From positions 140,071,053 through 140,135,052 of the forward strand of contig CM048552.1 of the NCBI GenBank assembly GCA_026413225.1: a stretch of 64,000 nucleotides of DNA, written 5' to 3'. This document shows positions 37,097 to 48,184 of the stretch, piece by piece. Made by a program: the position numbers and the translations under genes. This DNA is from Otis tarda. Its lineage: Eukaryota > Chordata > Aves > Otidiformes > Otididae. Below the pieces are notes generated by a model. It had not been told where the DNA came from, did no database searches, and was given only the letters and a program-made list of their open reading frames with translations. The first letter of the stretch is position 1, and every line of letters begins with the position of its first letter.

Positions 37097-39104
37097 AGAG
37101 GCCAGCGTGGATGAGCAAGGAGCTCCTGGACCAACTGAAAGTAAAGAAGGAAGCCTATAGAGGGTGGAAGCGGGGGCAGGTAGCCTGGGAGGACTACCGA
37201 GTGGCTGTGCGAGCAGCCAGGGATAGGGTGAGGAAGGCTAAAGCCCTGATGGAATCGAATCTGGCCAGGAATATAAAAAGTAACAAGAAAAGCTTTTACA
37301 GGTATGTAGGGGACAAAAGAAAATCCAAGGAGAATGTAGGCCCCCTCCGGAAGGTAACGGGTGTCGTGGTTACCCGGGATGTGGAGAAGGCTGAGGTACT
37401 CAACGACTTTTTTGCCTCAGTCTTCACTGATAAGGGCTCTTGTCTCACCACCCAAGCTGTGGAAGGCACAGGCAGGGACTGTGAGGATGAAGAACCGCCC
37501 ACGGTGCTCGAAGAGCAGGTTCAGGACCATCTAAGGAACTTGAAGGTGCATAAGTCCATGGGGCCTGATGAGATCCATCCGCGCGTCCTGAAGGAACTGG
37601 CGGATGAAGTTGCCAAGCCACTGGCCATCATATTTGAGAAATCGTGGCGGTCTGGTGAGGTCCCCGATGACTGGAAGAGAGGGAACATAACCCCCATTTT
37701 TAAAAAGGGGAGTAAGGAAGACCCGGGCAACTACAGGCCGGTCAGCCTCACCTCCGTGCCTGGCAAGGTCATGGAGCAGATTCTCCTGGAAACCATGCTA
37801 AGGCACATGGAGAGCAAGGAGGTGGTTGGTGACCGCCAACATGGCTTCACCAAGGGCAGATCGTGCCTGACCAATTTGGTGGCCTTTTATGACGGGGTAA
37901 CAGCATCGGTGGACAAGGGACGGGCAACGGATATCGTCTACCTGGACTTGTGCAAAGCTTTTGACACTGTCCCTCATGACATCCTTCTCTCTAAACTAGA
38001 GAGGCATGGGTTCGATGGATGGACCACTCGGTGGATAAGGAGTTGGCTGGATGGCCGCACTCAGAGAGTGGTGGTCAATGGCTCAATGTCCAAGTGGAGA
38101 CCGGTCACCAGTGGCGTCCCTCAGGGGTCCGTGTTGGGCCCGGCCCTGTTCAACATCTTTGTCGGCGACATGGACAGTGGGATAGAGTGCACCCTCAGCA
38201 AGTTCGCCGATGACACCAAGCTGTGTGGTGCTGTCTACTCGCTGGAAGGGAGGGATGCCATCCAGAGGGACCTGGACAGGCTGGAGAGGTGGGCCTGTGC
38301 CAACCTCATGAAGTTCAACCAGGCCAAGTGCAAGGTCCTGCACCTGGGTCGTGGCAATCCCAGGCACAAATACAGGCTGGGCGGAGAATGGATTGAGAGC
38401 AGCCCTGAGGAGAAAGACTTGGGAGTGCTGGTGGATGAGAAGCTCAACATGAGCGGGCAATGCGCCCTTGCGGCCCAGAAGGCCAACCGCATCCTGGGCT
38501 GCATCAAGAGGAGCGTGGCCGGCAGGTCGAGAGAGGTGATTCTGCCCCTCTACTCTGCCCTGGTGAGACCCCACCTGGAGTACTGCGTCCAGTTCTGGAG
38601 TCCCCAACACAAGAAGGACATGGACCAGTTGGAAAGGGTCCAGAGGAGGGCCACAAAGATGATCAGAGGGCTGGAGCACCTCTCTTATGAGGACAGGCTG
38701 AGAGAGTTGGGGCTGTTCAGCCTGGAGAAGAGGAGGCTCCGGGGAGACCTGATAGCAGTCTTCCAATACCTCAAGGGGGCCTACAGGAAAGATGGGGAGA
38801 AACTGTTCAGTAGGGCCTGTTGTGATAGGACAAGGGGTAATGGGTTTAAATTAGAAGGAGCTAGGTTTAGATTAGATATTAGAAAAAAATTTTTTACAAT
38901 GAGAGTTGTAGAGCACTGGAACAGGTTGCCCAGAGAGGTGGTGGATGCCCCATCCCTGGAAGTGTTCAAGGCCAGGCTGGATGAGGCTCTGAGCAACCTG
39001 ATCTAGTCAGGGATGTCCCTGCTCTTGCAGGGGGGTTGGACTAGATGACCTTTGAAGGTCCCTTCCAACTCTAACCATTCTATGATTCTATGATTCTATT
39101 GATA
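37097..39104 (+). mobile_element. young 5'-truncated CR1 LINE with intact RT frame
   Basis: About 2.0 kb from the linker between endonuclease and RT to the 3' octamer tail (attctatgattctatgattc, ending near 39104). The copy begins in frame at 'aggccagcgtgg', just upstream of the methionine at 37111. The endonuclease domain and 5' UTR are missing. The 3' UTR is short (about 95 bp) and typical. The uninterrupted reading frame and near identity to the 54.8-kb copy indicate recent insertion. No clear target duplication is seen, as is usual for CR1. Confidence 0.96.
37111..39006 (+). CDS. CR1 ORF2 fragment: reverse transcriptase and C-terminal domain, 631 aa
   Basis: Residues 1-150 are a basic linker. 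The RT core follows: NYRPVSL at about 207-213, YLDLCKAFD at 277-285 (catalytic Asp 279), GVPQG at 335-339 and the intact FADD box at 365-368. The post-RT domain ([12 protein letters not shown] and similar) runs to the normal stop. CR1 ORF2 is usually about 950-1000 residues with an N-terminal apurinic-type endonuclease. That part is absent, so the protein could copy RNA in principle but could not nick target DNA. The first ATG is an internal Met of the full protein (PAWMSKELL), not an evolved start. No CR1 promoter remains upstream, so expression would need an outside promoter. Confidence 0.93.
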   Translation: MSKELLDQLKVKKEAYRGWKRGQVAWEDYRVAVRAARDRVRKAKALMESNLARNIKSNKKSFYRYVGDKRKSKENVGPLRKVTGVVVTRDVEKAEVLNDFFASVFTDKGSCLTTQAVEGTGRDCEDEEPPTVLEEQVQDHLRNLKVHKSMGPDEIHPRVLKELADEVAKPLAIIFEKSWRSGEVPDDWKRGNITPIFKKGSKEDPGNYRPVSLTSVPGKVMEQILLETMLRHMESKEVVGDRQHGFTKGRSCLTNLVAFYDGVTASVDKGRATDIVYLDLCKAFDTVPHDILLSKLERHGFDGWTTRWIRSWLDGRTQRVVVNGSMSKWRPVTSGVPQGSVLGPALFNIFVGDMDSGIECTLSKFADDTKLCGAVYSLEGRDAIQRDLDRLERWACANLMKFNQAKCKVLHLGRGNPRHKYRLGGEWIESSPEEKDLGVLVDEKLNMSGQCALAAQKANRILGCIKRSVAGRSREVILPLYSALVRPHLEYCVQFWSPQHKKDMDQLERVQRRATKMIRGLEHLSYEDRLRELGLFSLEKRRLRGDLIAVFQYLKGAYRKDGEKLFSRACCDRTRGNGFKLEGARFRLDIRKKFFTMRVVEHWNRLPREVVDAPSLEVFKARLDEALSNLI

Positions 39105-42100
39105 GGGAAGTAGACACACCCTCCAGTGCTGATTAATTACTTTTTGGTGTTAGTACCTTTGGCACAATGAGTGAAGATTTATGTAAACGTGTGACTATCT
39201 TGTGTCACTTTTTCACTGTGACAAGATAAAAAATGACTTTTGCTATATTGGGTTCAGTTTTCATATTTGATCGATTTGGCTTCTCCAACAGAACCTATAT
39301 CTGGCTTTGACCTTCTCAAGGTAAAAGAGACTTTTTGCCCTTGAGACTGACTTTCAGTATAACAAAACCTTTTTTTGCTAACTAGCAACAGAAATAGAGC
39401 TTTGGCAGAAAGCACTTAAACCATATATCTTTTGGTGCAAAGGCAATGATGAGAAATAAAAACTACTACAATAAGCACAAAATAAATAGGGACTCAGGTG
39501 TCAGCATTGAGTTTTCAGAATAGAAGAATAATACTACATGAAAATAGCTTTTGAAAGTATTTATAATATCAGAAATAAGAACAGAATAAAAATACATTCT
39601 GAAATTAACTCCAAAGAAATACACCCAATAAAGTCAAACGTAAAAGCAGTAAAAAAGAGGATTTCCTCTACAAAAATACTGAAAATACACACTTGAAAAA
39701 AAAAATTGAAAAATAAATGCAAATTCCAAGTAAAGCATATTTACTTACAAATATATTAAAAGGTGGCTCATTTGCTCACATTGGAAAGTTATTTCCAAAT
39801 AATCTTATGAAAGGAAGTAACTAGAGGGCCAAGGGAACTACAGGTTAGATAATTTTGCTGTTACACTAATTAGTCTTTTCCATATAAATAAATGGATGAC
39901 AAAGAGGAAGGATAGGACACCTTATTAAATATTTACCTTTTGTACTGACTGTTACAGAGGATTTTGAATGCAGTCTCTGATTCATATCTAATATGTAAAG
40001 AAGCAGACCACAAACCATTTGTTTCTTTTTCTTTTCTATCTTGACATTCATTTGAGTCCCTGATGAAAAACCTAGGAAGAGAAATGAGTATGCGAAGAGA
40101 AAGAAGTTTACTAAACTAGATGAGAAATAAAACAAAATACTGTTAAGAACAGCAATGATTGGAAAAGCCTCATGAGAAATGAGCTATGCTCATTCTTTGA
40201 GATAACTGATAGCACTATCAAAGTGCCTTACTAAAATAAATTAATTAGAAGAGATGTGAATCTGTTCCACATAGGATTGCTAATAACAATGAAAATGAGC
40301 CATGCTTTTATCTGTGATACTGTGATAATAGTAATAAAAAAGATTAGGAAAATGAGGTAGTTATTTTGTTTGTTTTGATAGAAAATCTGATTCTAAGGTG
40401 ACTATGATTGTTATTTGCTTTTTATCTTTTTTAAAAGGGAATAAAACATTGAATGACACTGATAGTGTCAGAACGGATGATTGCAACACAGTGATCCCAT
40501 AGATCAACAACGCCTTGTTGGTGTCCTAGCTGATGTCAGTCAGTTTTAGTGCTGTGTTATGAGGTGTCTATATTGGAGTTCAGCACGATTTATAATCATT
40601 ATGTAGTGCTACTTTAATCTTCCCATTGTTATATGTGATTAGTATCTGTTGAGAAAGCATTGTCTCTGTATAATTCCAGGATTTTTTCCTCCAACAAAAG
40701 GCCTACTGCTTTCTCTGAGAATATAAATTCTCATGTCTTAAATTTAAAAATCATTTGTTTTTCTCTGTATTAAAAAGATCATTTTTACAATTCTAATGCC
40801 TGAAATAACTATTTTAAGTCTTTCCCTGTTCAGTATGTAAACGTTTACTTACTTTGAGCCTGATCTACAGCTAAGTTCTATGCCAATCTGGAGGATTTTT
40901 TAAATTGCTTTTGGTTCTTTTTCTTTTTTAAGATACTTTTAATGCAAATAGTTACATCAGCACAATAATTGTCGTAGAAGATAAATTTGCCTTAAATTTT
41001 AAAAAACTTAGTAAGAGGCTATGCCTCCATTCGGAATAAATTAAAGCCGAAAATACTTATATTAGGTAATAGGTACTGGGATTTTTACAAACTAAGATTA
41101 TTACAAAAGGAGAGATTATTACTAAGATGATTACAAAAGGAAAAAGAAAAGTAAACTATTTTTTAAAAATATAACTTTTTAAAATATTTCAAAAGACTTT
41201 TTTTTCCTGGTTGTAGTTAAAACTGATCCCATAAATAGTTATGACATTTTTACATTTTTAATCAAGAGTGTGTAAAATACAGAAATGGAAATTCAATCAA
41301 AAATGATCTGTGCAATGAGAAGTAAAATGCTGGAGGGAAATTCAGGGAAGCTATTTTTTTCTCACTATTAAATTGTCTGTTTGCAGCTGTTGGATATTCT
41401 ATTTTGGCTTACTCAAAGTATAATTCTTCTACATGTAAGAAACTTCCAGATACATGATATCTTCCACAATTTCTACAGTTAATGTACTCCAGAGGTACAC
41501 AATAATATTCTATGCAGAGAAAGTACTGTGATACTTCCTCAGATAATCAGATAGTTATAACCTGATCTAAAAGGTAGAATAGATGGTACAATACAATCAA
41601 AACTGTAATTCTGGTGAAGTATCACAGACTGTAGACAAATGCAGGTCAGTGTTGGATTGAACTGAAACTATTTAATTCAGTTCAGCAAAATAATTGTTAT
41701 TTTTCATATCAGTCTGAGCAGGAATGAAAATATTATTTTAGCCACCCAGTGGATGTTGTTGTTGTTAATGATTAAAGAACAAAACCTGAAAGTTCCAGGG
41801 AAGACTTTGAAATCAGGTTAAAAATCTGATTTTGTCTAAAAGGGAAAAAAAAAGAAACAAAAACAGGCAAATACAAATTATATGTTCTTACAACATGTAT
41901 CTGCAATTGTAACTGTTCTTTAAGAGAGGACACATTTTAGATTTTCTGCAGTCATGAACTGTGTGTCAGAATCTAATTATTTAATTACATTCCGGCTTTT
42001 CTTAACATAGCCATATAAATCAAAGACAGATACTTATTCTTCTATTTGCTTAATGCTTCACAATGCAGTCATTAAAAAGAGAAATAGTAGCAAGTACAGG

Positions 42101-42309
42101 AGTCATGTTACAGAACTGAAAGATAATCACAAAGACAGGGAGGGAAATACTCTAGTGCTGTAAAGAGATACATACGCAAAGATACAACGGATTTAGTATG
42201 CTTTAAGCAGTGTCACATGCTACTGTGGTGATAGATAAATACGAAAGTGAAATCAACTTAGTCAAAGCACAGCACTAATAGCAAGATGCTGTCTTCAACG
42301 ACTGAAGAG
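39105..42309. other. unique AT-rich DNA
   Basis: No gene or element recognised in about 3.2 kb. The minus frame at 39866-40135 is low in complexity and not protein-like. Confidence 0.5.
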
Positions 42310-42690
42310 GACCATGGTGGTCAGCTCTCTCTCAAGGCAGAGATCCTGCTGGGAGTCTATTATAGACCACCCAACCAAGATGACGAGGTAGATGAAGCGT
42401 TCTACAGGTGTCTGGCAGAAGTCTCACGATTGCTAGCCCTTGTTCTCATGGGCGACTGCAGCTTACTGGCCATCTGCTGGAAATAAAACACAGCAGAGAA
42501 AAAACAGTCTAGGAGGTTCCTGGAGTGTGTGTAAGGTGACTTTCTGACACAACCGGTAAGTGAGCCTACTTACCAAAGGGAGGTGTCTCGCTTGACCTAC
42601 TGTTTACAAACAGAGACGTACTGGTGAGAGATGTGGTAGTTGGAGGCCATCTTGGGCTTAGTGACCATGAAAGAGTTCTCATCAGGAAAG
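42310..42690 (+). mobile_element. CR1 ORF2 endonuclease-domain relic
   Basis: The frame at 42286-42486 carries LLGVYYRPPNQDDEVDEAFY and then LVLMGD, the CR1 endonuclease signature. The expected GDFN motif reads GDCS, so catalytic residues are lost, and a stop follows at about 42484. Diverged endonuclease-region sequence continues to about 42690 (the 'cttgggcttagtgacc' block). Neither RT nor 3' tail follows. CR1 copies are normally 5'-truncated and keep the 3' end, so this piece must have lost its 3' part by deletion. Confidence 0.88.
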
Positions 42691-44771
42691 AAAGATTTAT
42701 CTATTTTTTTTAATAAAAGCAAGTTCAAGAATCAAAAAAGTGCTCTGACATTACAATAAAGATATGAACTTCTAATTGGAAAAAATGTCTGTCACTGAGA
42801 TTTTACTAGCATAGCACTACAGTCTTCAACTTCTTCATGAATCCCACAAATACAAGGTGACAAAATGTTTGTTTCAGAGCTGTAAAAATATCCCAGGCAA
42901 AGTAATGAATTCTCTAGGGTAAAACATCCATCATTCTATGAATGTTTTTGTATAATCCTTTTGATTAAAGGCTGTCTAAGTACTCTTTAAATCTCACAGT
43001 ATTCGAAGATCTTAATCTCTTTTACAGGTAACAAACGCACTGTGGATGATTAGTCACAATAACAATAGAAATTATCCGAGTACAGCTATTTTCTCTTTAT
43101 TTTTTTTTCTTGTTTGTATTTTCTGAAGTTATAAATGTCATGTCAAGAATGAATTACTGCTGACAAGAACTGCACATTGAATTACTGCTGCACCACATAC
43201 CACTCGTGCAATAACAAAGTTTTAGCAGTTGTCTTTGCTTAGGAGGATTTTGGCACATAGAGTAAGATAAGTTCTTTCCGTAAAAAAAAAAATAATTTTT
43301 GCAGCTATTAATGAACTTAACAGTTTCTTATTTCAAGAGAGGAAAAATATATACTGGTATACAACTTCATTTTACTGACCTACTATTCTCCATCAAAATG
43401 TTTTCTTCAAATTCACAACATTAATGGGACTTTATACATGAATGGAAACCAAGTCCCACATAAAGGAAATCAAAGAGTGTGAGCATGTGTGTTTCTCTGC
43501 CCATTCTATTAACCTCAGACTTATACTGGGAGAACATTCTCTCACTTCCGATTAAGAAAAATATTTCTTCCAAAATTTAAAACTGTTAATAGTAAGGTGA
43601 AAAGCAGATGTCTCCAGTTTCCTGGAGACAGGTTTTTGTGACATAAATAATCAGTATGATCTTGTTGAAATGGAAGCTTTGTATTTTTTTATAATGTATA
43701 CTAATTGACTCTGAATTGTCCACTGTTCCACCAGAGAAAATGATTTATAGTAAAACAAAGTTATTTAAACGATGCTAAAGTGTTTTCAGGATCTAATTGA
43801 CTTCAGATGTAAATAAAATTCATATAAGTAATGATGGAAAATGTTTACTATCTTAAAAACAATAAAAAGAAAATATATTACTTGCATTCCTTCCAAGGGA
43901 AGTCTTGTGGCCTTCCATTCCCACAGGCAACTTCCCACACTGACCCTTTTCCTGAGATCAGCCTAACGACTACTTTGGATCAGGGGCTGCAGAAGCTGTC
44001 CCTGGCTCTAGTTTGCTCTAGGTGCTAGGAAAAGCCCTTTTCTGACATCAGCACGCAGAAAATGAAACTTTATTCCCTTGAGCACTCCACCGTCTCTATC
44101 CACACTGTCTATCCAAAATCATTATTAGCTGAGATGGTCAGGTAAATGAGTCCAGGAAAGCAGTGCTGAAATCACATTAATTAGGAGTCTGAGTATTTGG
44201 GCTACTCCTCATCTCATTATAATTCCTTTATCCTTTGGAGATTCCACTGTTTGATGGGAACTAATGAGAATACTGTGGAGAGAAAGTAAGATTCTTGGTG
44301 GTATATAGAAGCTTATCAAGGTGACCAAAAGAACTAAAGATCTATGATAGAAAATTTCTTTGAGAAATTTGGGAAGATTGAATGGCTAAAGTGAATGAGT
44401 TAGCAGTCAGAAAGCACAATAGACAGCAAAAGTCACAAAACATACAATTGAAATAATGTGATTCTGGAGCTTCTCTCATTGTTTTCAGAATCACAGTTAA
44501 GGTCAACAGATGAGAAGAATTTCTACAGAATATTTATGTGAAAACTGTCATGAATCACCTCAAGATACATAGTATCGCTTCTGTTTCTTACATAGTTATG
44601 GCAGGAGACTACAGTGTCCTGAATTAGTCTTTGCCACAATGTCATACTCCAGTCTCACAAAGTTCAGCTTGTGCAACAGAACCCTGAGGACCCTTTTCTG
44701 CAAAGATGTTTTCTGGACAGTGAATCTGAACATGTACTGGGACATGGGGTTATCCTGACACACCTGCTGTA
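42691..44771. other. unassigned DNA
   Basis: No gene recognised. The patch at about 43,890-44,150 is less AT-rich and contains a weak exon-like segment (44052-44141) discussed among the findings. Confidence 0.45.
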
Positions 44772-45320
44772 TCTGCTGCCTTCTTTGTTGAACTTCATTA
44801 TAGTTGTATTGTTAATTTTTCCCGTCTTTCAAGGTCCCTCTGCGAAATGAAATACAAATTACTTCCCCTAATTCAGCATCACCTGCAGATTTGCTGTGAG
44901 TGAACTATATCTGACATTTTTTATAGCTAATTAAAAAAAAAATGGAGCTGTATTGGCTTCCGTATCAAACCCAAGGAATATCACTAGTAACTGTCCATCA
45001 ATAGGACTCTGTCCTGCTTATCACAAACCTTGGAACCCAGCAGTTGAGACAATTTTCCACTCACCTTGGAGTCTGCCTGTCCAAATCATATCTCATCAGT
45101 TCGGCTGTAAGGATCTGTGAGAGATTATGCTGAAGGCCTTGCTATGAACAAGGTAAACAATGTCCTTTGCACTTATTCATGGAGCCAGTTCTCTTATCAC
45201 AGAAGTCCATTCACTGGTTATAAATTTATACTGGTTGATACCAATCATCTTCTTACCCTTAATGATCCTGAAAGTCTTCTGCTCTTTGTTGGGAGATACT
45301 TTTTTTTGAACCTAAGAACC
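44772..45320 (-). mobile_element. ancient CR1/L3-like LINE relic, RT region
   Basis: On the plus strand the segments 'ttgttgaacttcatta', 'cagcatcacctgcagatttg', 'gtctgcctgtccaaatcata' and 'gaaggccttgctatgaacaa' match the complement of a CR1-type RT region in order, with many gaps. Divergence is far greater than in the other copies, which indicates a very old insertion, possibly predating modern bird lineages. No open frame survives. Confidence 0.75.
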
Positions 45321-47836
45321 TACCTTCCCGCTGACCTTAAAATATACTTATATATATGTATATACAACTACATAAATTAGAAAAGTGGTTTATTTTTTCC
45401 TTCTGATTGCTATGAAGTATATACCTGAAAGAACTGCTGCAAAAAAAAAAATCATAACCAGAATTTATTTATTTTATGTTTAACACATGATAGATTTAAA
45501 TTATAGTGGTGTCATGATGGCTCGTTAGCTGTTATGGTTAGTTAGTCTTTAACTTCTAACACATTTTGGAATATTTTCCAGATATATAGGAATTATAAGA
45601 CATCCCAACGTGTTGCTAACACCAGAATCAATATCAGAAACTGCCTGCTTCTGATAGGAAAGGATCTCACAAAAATAATCAATGATTATTTTTTCTTTTT
45701 TTTTTTCTTCCATATCCACCTTCTAAAATGTGCTGCACCTGAAAGTACTATTAATGTTAGCATTCTTGTTTCTTTCCTTGTGGATATGCACATTATTGCT
45801 ACTGAACTTTCCTTTTACTAGCATGTATCTTGTACCTATCTTGAATTCTTCTGCCATCTGTTGTTTTTCCTTCCAGTAATATGCTTGATTTATTTCCTTT
45901 TGTTTTTCTTTCACTTCTCTCATAATTTCATTCATGCTTGAGGTACCTGTTACTTTATTTATATACTTGATAGCCAGTTACAACCATGGAAATTCCAGGG
46001 ATTTTTTTTTTCAAATACATAATTATTTTCTTGACCTTATTTTTTTTTTCTTAACACACTAATTTTTTTCTTGACTATCTAGCTTTGGATTTTGTGTATA
46101 TTTCAACATCACTAGTAATAGGAAACATTGTAAATATGAACTACCTTTCATTATTATTGATTTATCTTGGTTTCTGTACAGCTGTTTGCCCATATATTTC
46201 TGAACAAAGCATGCATTTGAAGTCAAAATTAAGTTTGAAAAGATAAAGTATGAATACAGCTTTGTGCTTCATTTCTCAGAATTTAGGACTATAAATATTA
46301 TTTTTTATTTTAAGTCACTATCAATGTTGGAATGTCAGAATAGCTGACTGTTTCAGCTCATATTTGATAAACAGTTTAGATTTACTTTAATGGAAGCATT
46401 CAGACACTTTACAATTCATCTACTGAAAGGTGTAAGAAGAGTGCTACTCCTTTAAGTTATTACATTTATTTATCTAGGACATTATTTAGACTGCAAGATG
46501 GAGAAGAGCTTAAACTTACAAATCCAAAGACTTTTTTGTTTTCCACCACATTGATTCACCATTAGCCAAGCTCCAGCTCACCATTACTAAGACCTAAACT
46601 ATCCATACATTCCAGTGGAGTGGATCTAATCTACTGAGAAAGCATAACCAAAAGCTTGGCAATAAGCTTATTTATTCTAATTGCAAAACCCGGAGAAATT
46701 TTGAGTGAGATTACTCATACATCTGCGTTTCCTATCAAACATGTAAACAGTCTGCAAACTTGATCTTCAAAAAATGGGCTAAATGTGCAGGTTCAGAGTG
46801 TAGACATAGGAGAATGATTTTTGGAAACACTAGTAGACATGCAATTAAAATGTCACTTCTTTAAATATAATTAATTGTGTAGTAATTGTATATTTTATGC
46901 CATCTTTGCCAGAATTGCTACAATACTCTGAAGATGATAGATTGTGCACATTATCATCACAATATTATTGTTCTTTCAATTTATTTTTCATATTTGATGA
47001 AAGTAAATATTTTTTAATATCTACACTTCTGGATAAATGATTTTTTTAAAAATTAATAGCACTGAATAATGAAGTATAAAACACTAAATTCTCAATCACA
47101 TTGCTTTTGGGTATAAGCAGATTATAAAAGAAAACAGTTGTACAAAAAACTTTCTATAAATATTTTTTTTTTTGTAGAGTCTACCCTCCTATTAAGAATA
47201 TACTTCTGTGAAAATATACACTACTGCTCATATTGCAGCAGAGCAAGGGACAAGATAAAAGTAGGACTTTGTGCATGTGATGTGTTGTTATAATTGTTTA
47301 ATATCTATAATTTTGTTAATCTATGACTCTTGCAGCTTATTCTTGTTTCATAATAAAAAGAAATTTGTCTTTCAAATAATTAGTGCTTTTGTTTTTTAAT
47401 ACAATGTTGTGTATTGTGTTTTCTTGAAGCCCTCTACTAGTGGTAGAATATGTCTTAAAATTACAAAAGTTTATGCTGATACCTAAAGGAAGGAAAAATT
47501 CAGATTATATATATTTCTAAAGGCTTACCTTTTTTCTTTGCTGCTACTTAAACAAAAAAAAAATTGTCTAGGAGATCACAAATTTGTATCTATTTCATGT
47601 AGCATGGCCGAAAGAGGAAAAAGTCTAAATATTTGGTTTAATATGCTCAAGGTACAAAGAGTGAGGTGAACTTCAAGTAAAAGTGGCCTTATTTAATCAA
47701 TCAGTTTGCATATTAGAAACTGACGACACAATGGGATCTTGTTCTTGAAGGGAATTAAAATATTTACATAACCTGTCACTGCAGATGCACCATGTCAATT
47801 TGTAAACAAGTGAGCTTGCAGCTGCACTATGAGCAC
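45321..47836. other. unique AT-rich DNA
   Basis: No element recognised. A 70-codon minus frame at 45723-45935 is rich in Lys, Glu and Gln and resembles no family I can name. The last five bases (AGCAC) are the target duplication of the next LTR. Confidence 0.5.
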
Positions 47837-48184
47837 TGTGGGGTAACGTTAGCAGGGCTGCATGTATGCAGGAGGGGCAGTCTGCAGTGATTCACACGCT
47901 AGGCACAGATAGGTCCATGGGCGCAGGGGGCAGGTGCGTCCACGTACGTGGTGGGCACGGATAAGTCCATGGGTGCAGGTGCAGGTGCGTGGCGGGCACG
48001 GATAGATTCATGGGCGCAGGGGGCGGGTGCATTCGCGTGCGTGGCGGGTGTATGGGTATTTAACCCTGTGTTGCGCAGCATTAAATTGAAGGCTTGGCTT
48101 GACGGTATCCGTGTGATGCCCTGCTTTCCCCGGAGCGGGGCTCCGGTGCGTGCGGGGTAGGTTAGCTGGCAAGAGAAGCCTGCA
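47837..48184 (+). mobile_element. 348-bp GC-rich solo LTR with three U3 repeats
   Basis: Seen: the element runs from TGTGGGGTAACG to AAGCCTGCA, flanked by AGCAC at 47832-47836 and 48185-48189. It is strongly GC-rich inside AT-rich DNA, and the compositional step matches these ends. Three imperfect direct repeats of about 41-53 bp (near 47902, 47953 and 47994) share 'gggcacggata' and 'catgggcgcagg' cores. They lie upstream of a TATA-like TATTTAA (48057-48063) and ATTAAA (48080-48085), the order expected for U3 enhancer repeats, promoter and poly(A) signal. The family is not one I can name. The compact TATA to poly(A)-signal spacing recalls alpharetrovirus LTRs, but those give 6-bp duplications. 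The plus orientation is inferred from this layout. Confidence 0.75.

Noticed and set aside
45723..45935. 70-codon minus frame with a faint integrase C-terminus look (EEFKIGTRYML)
   Set aside because: The resemblance is a few residues in a Lys/Glu-rich AT-driven frame. No neighbouring retroelement sequence supports it.
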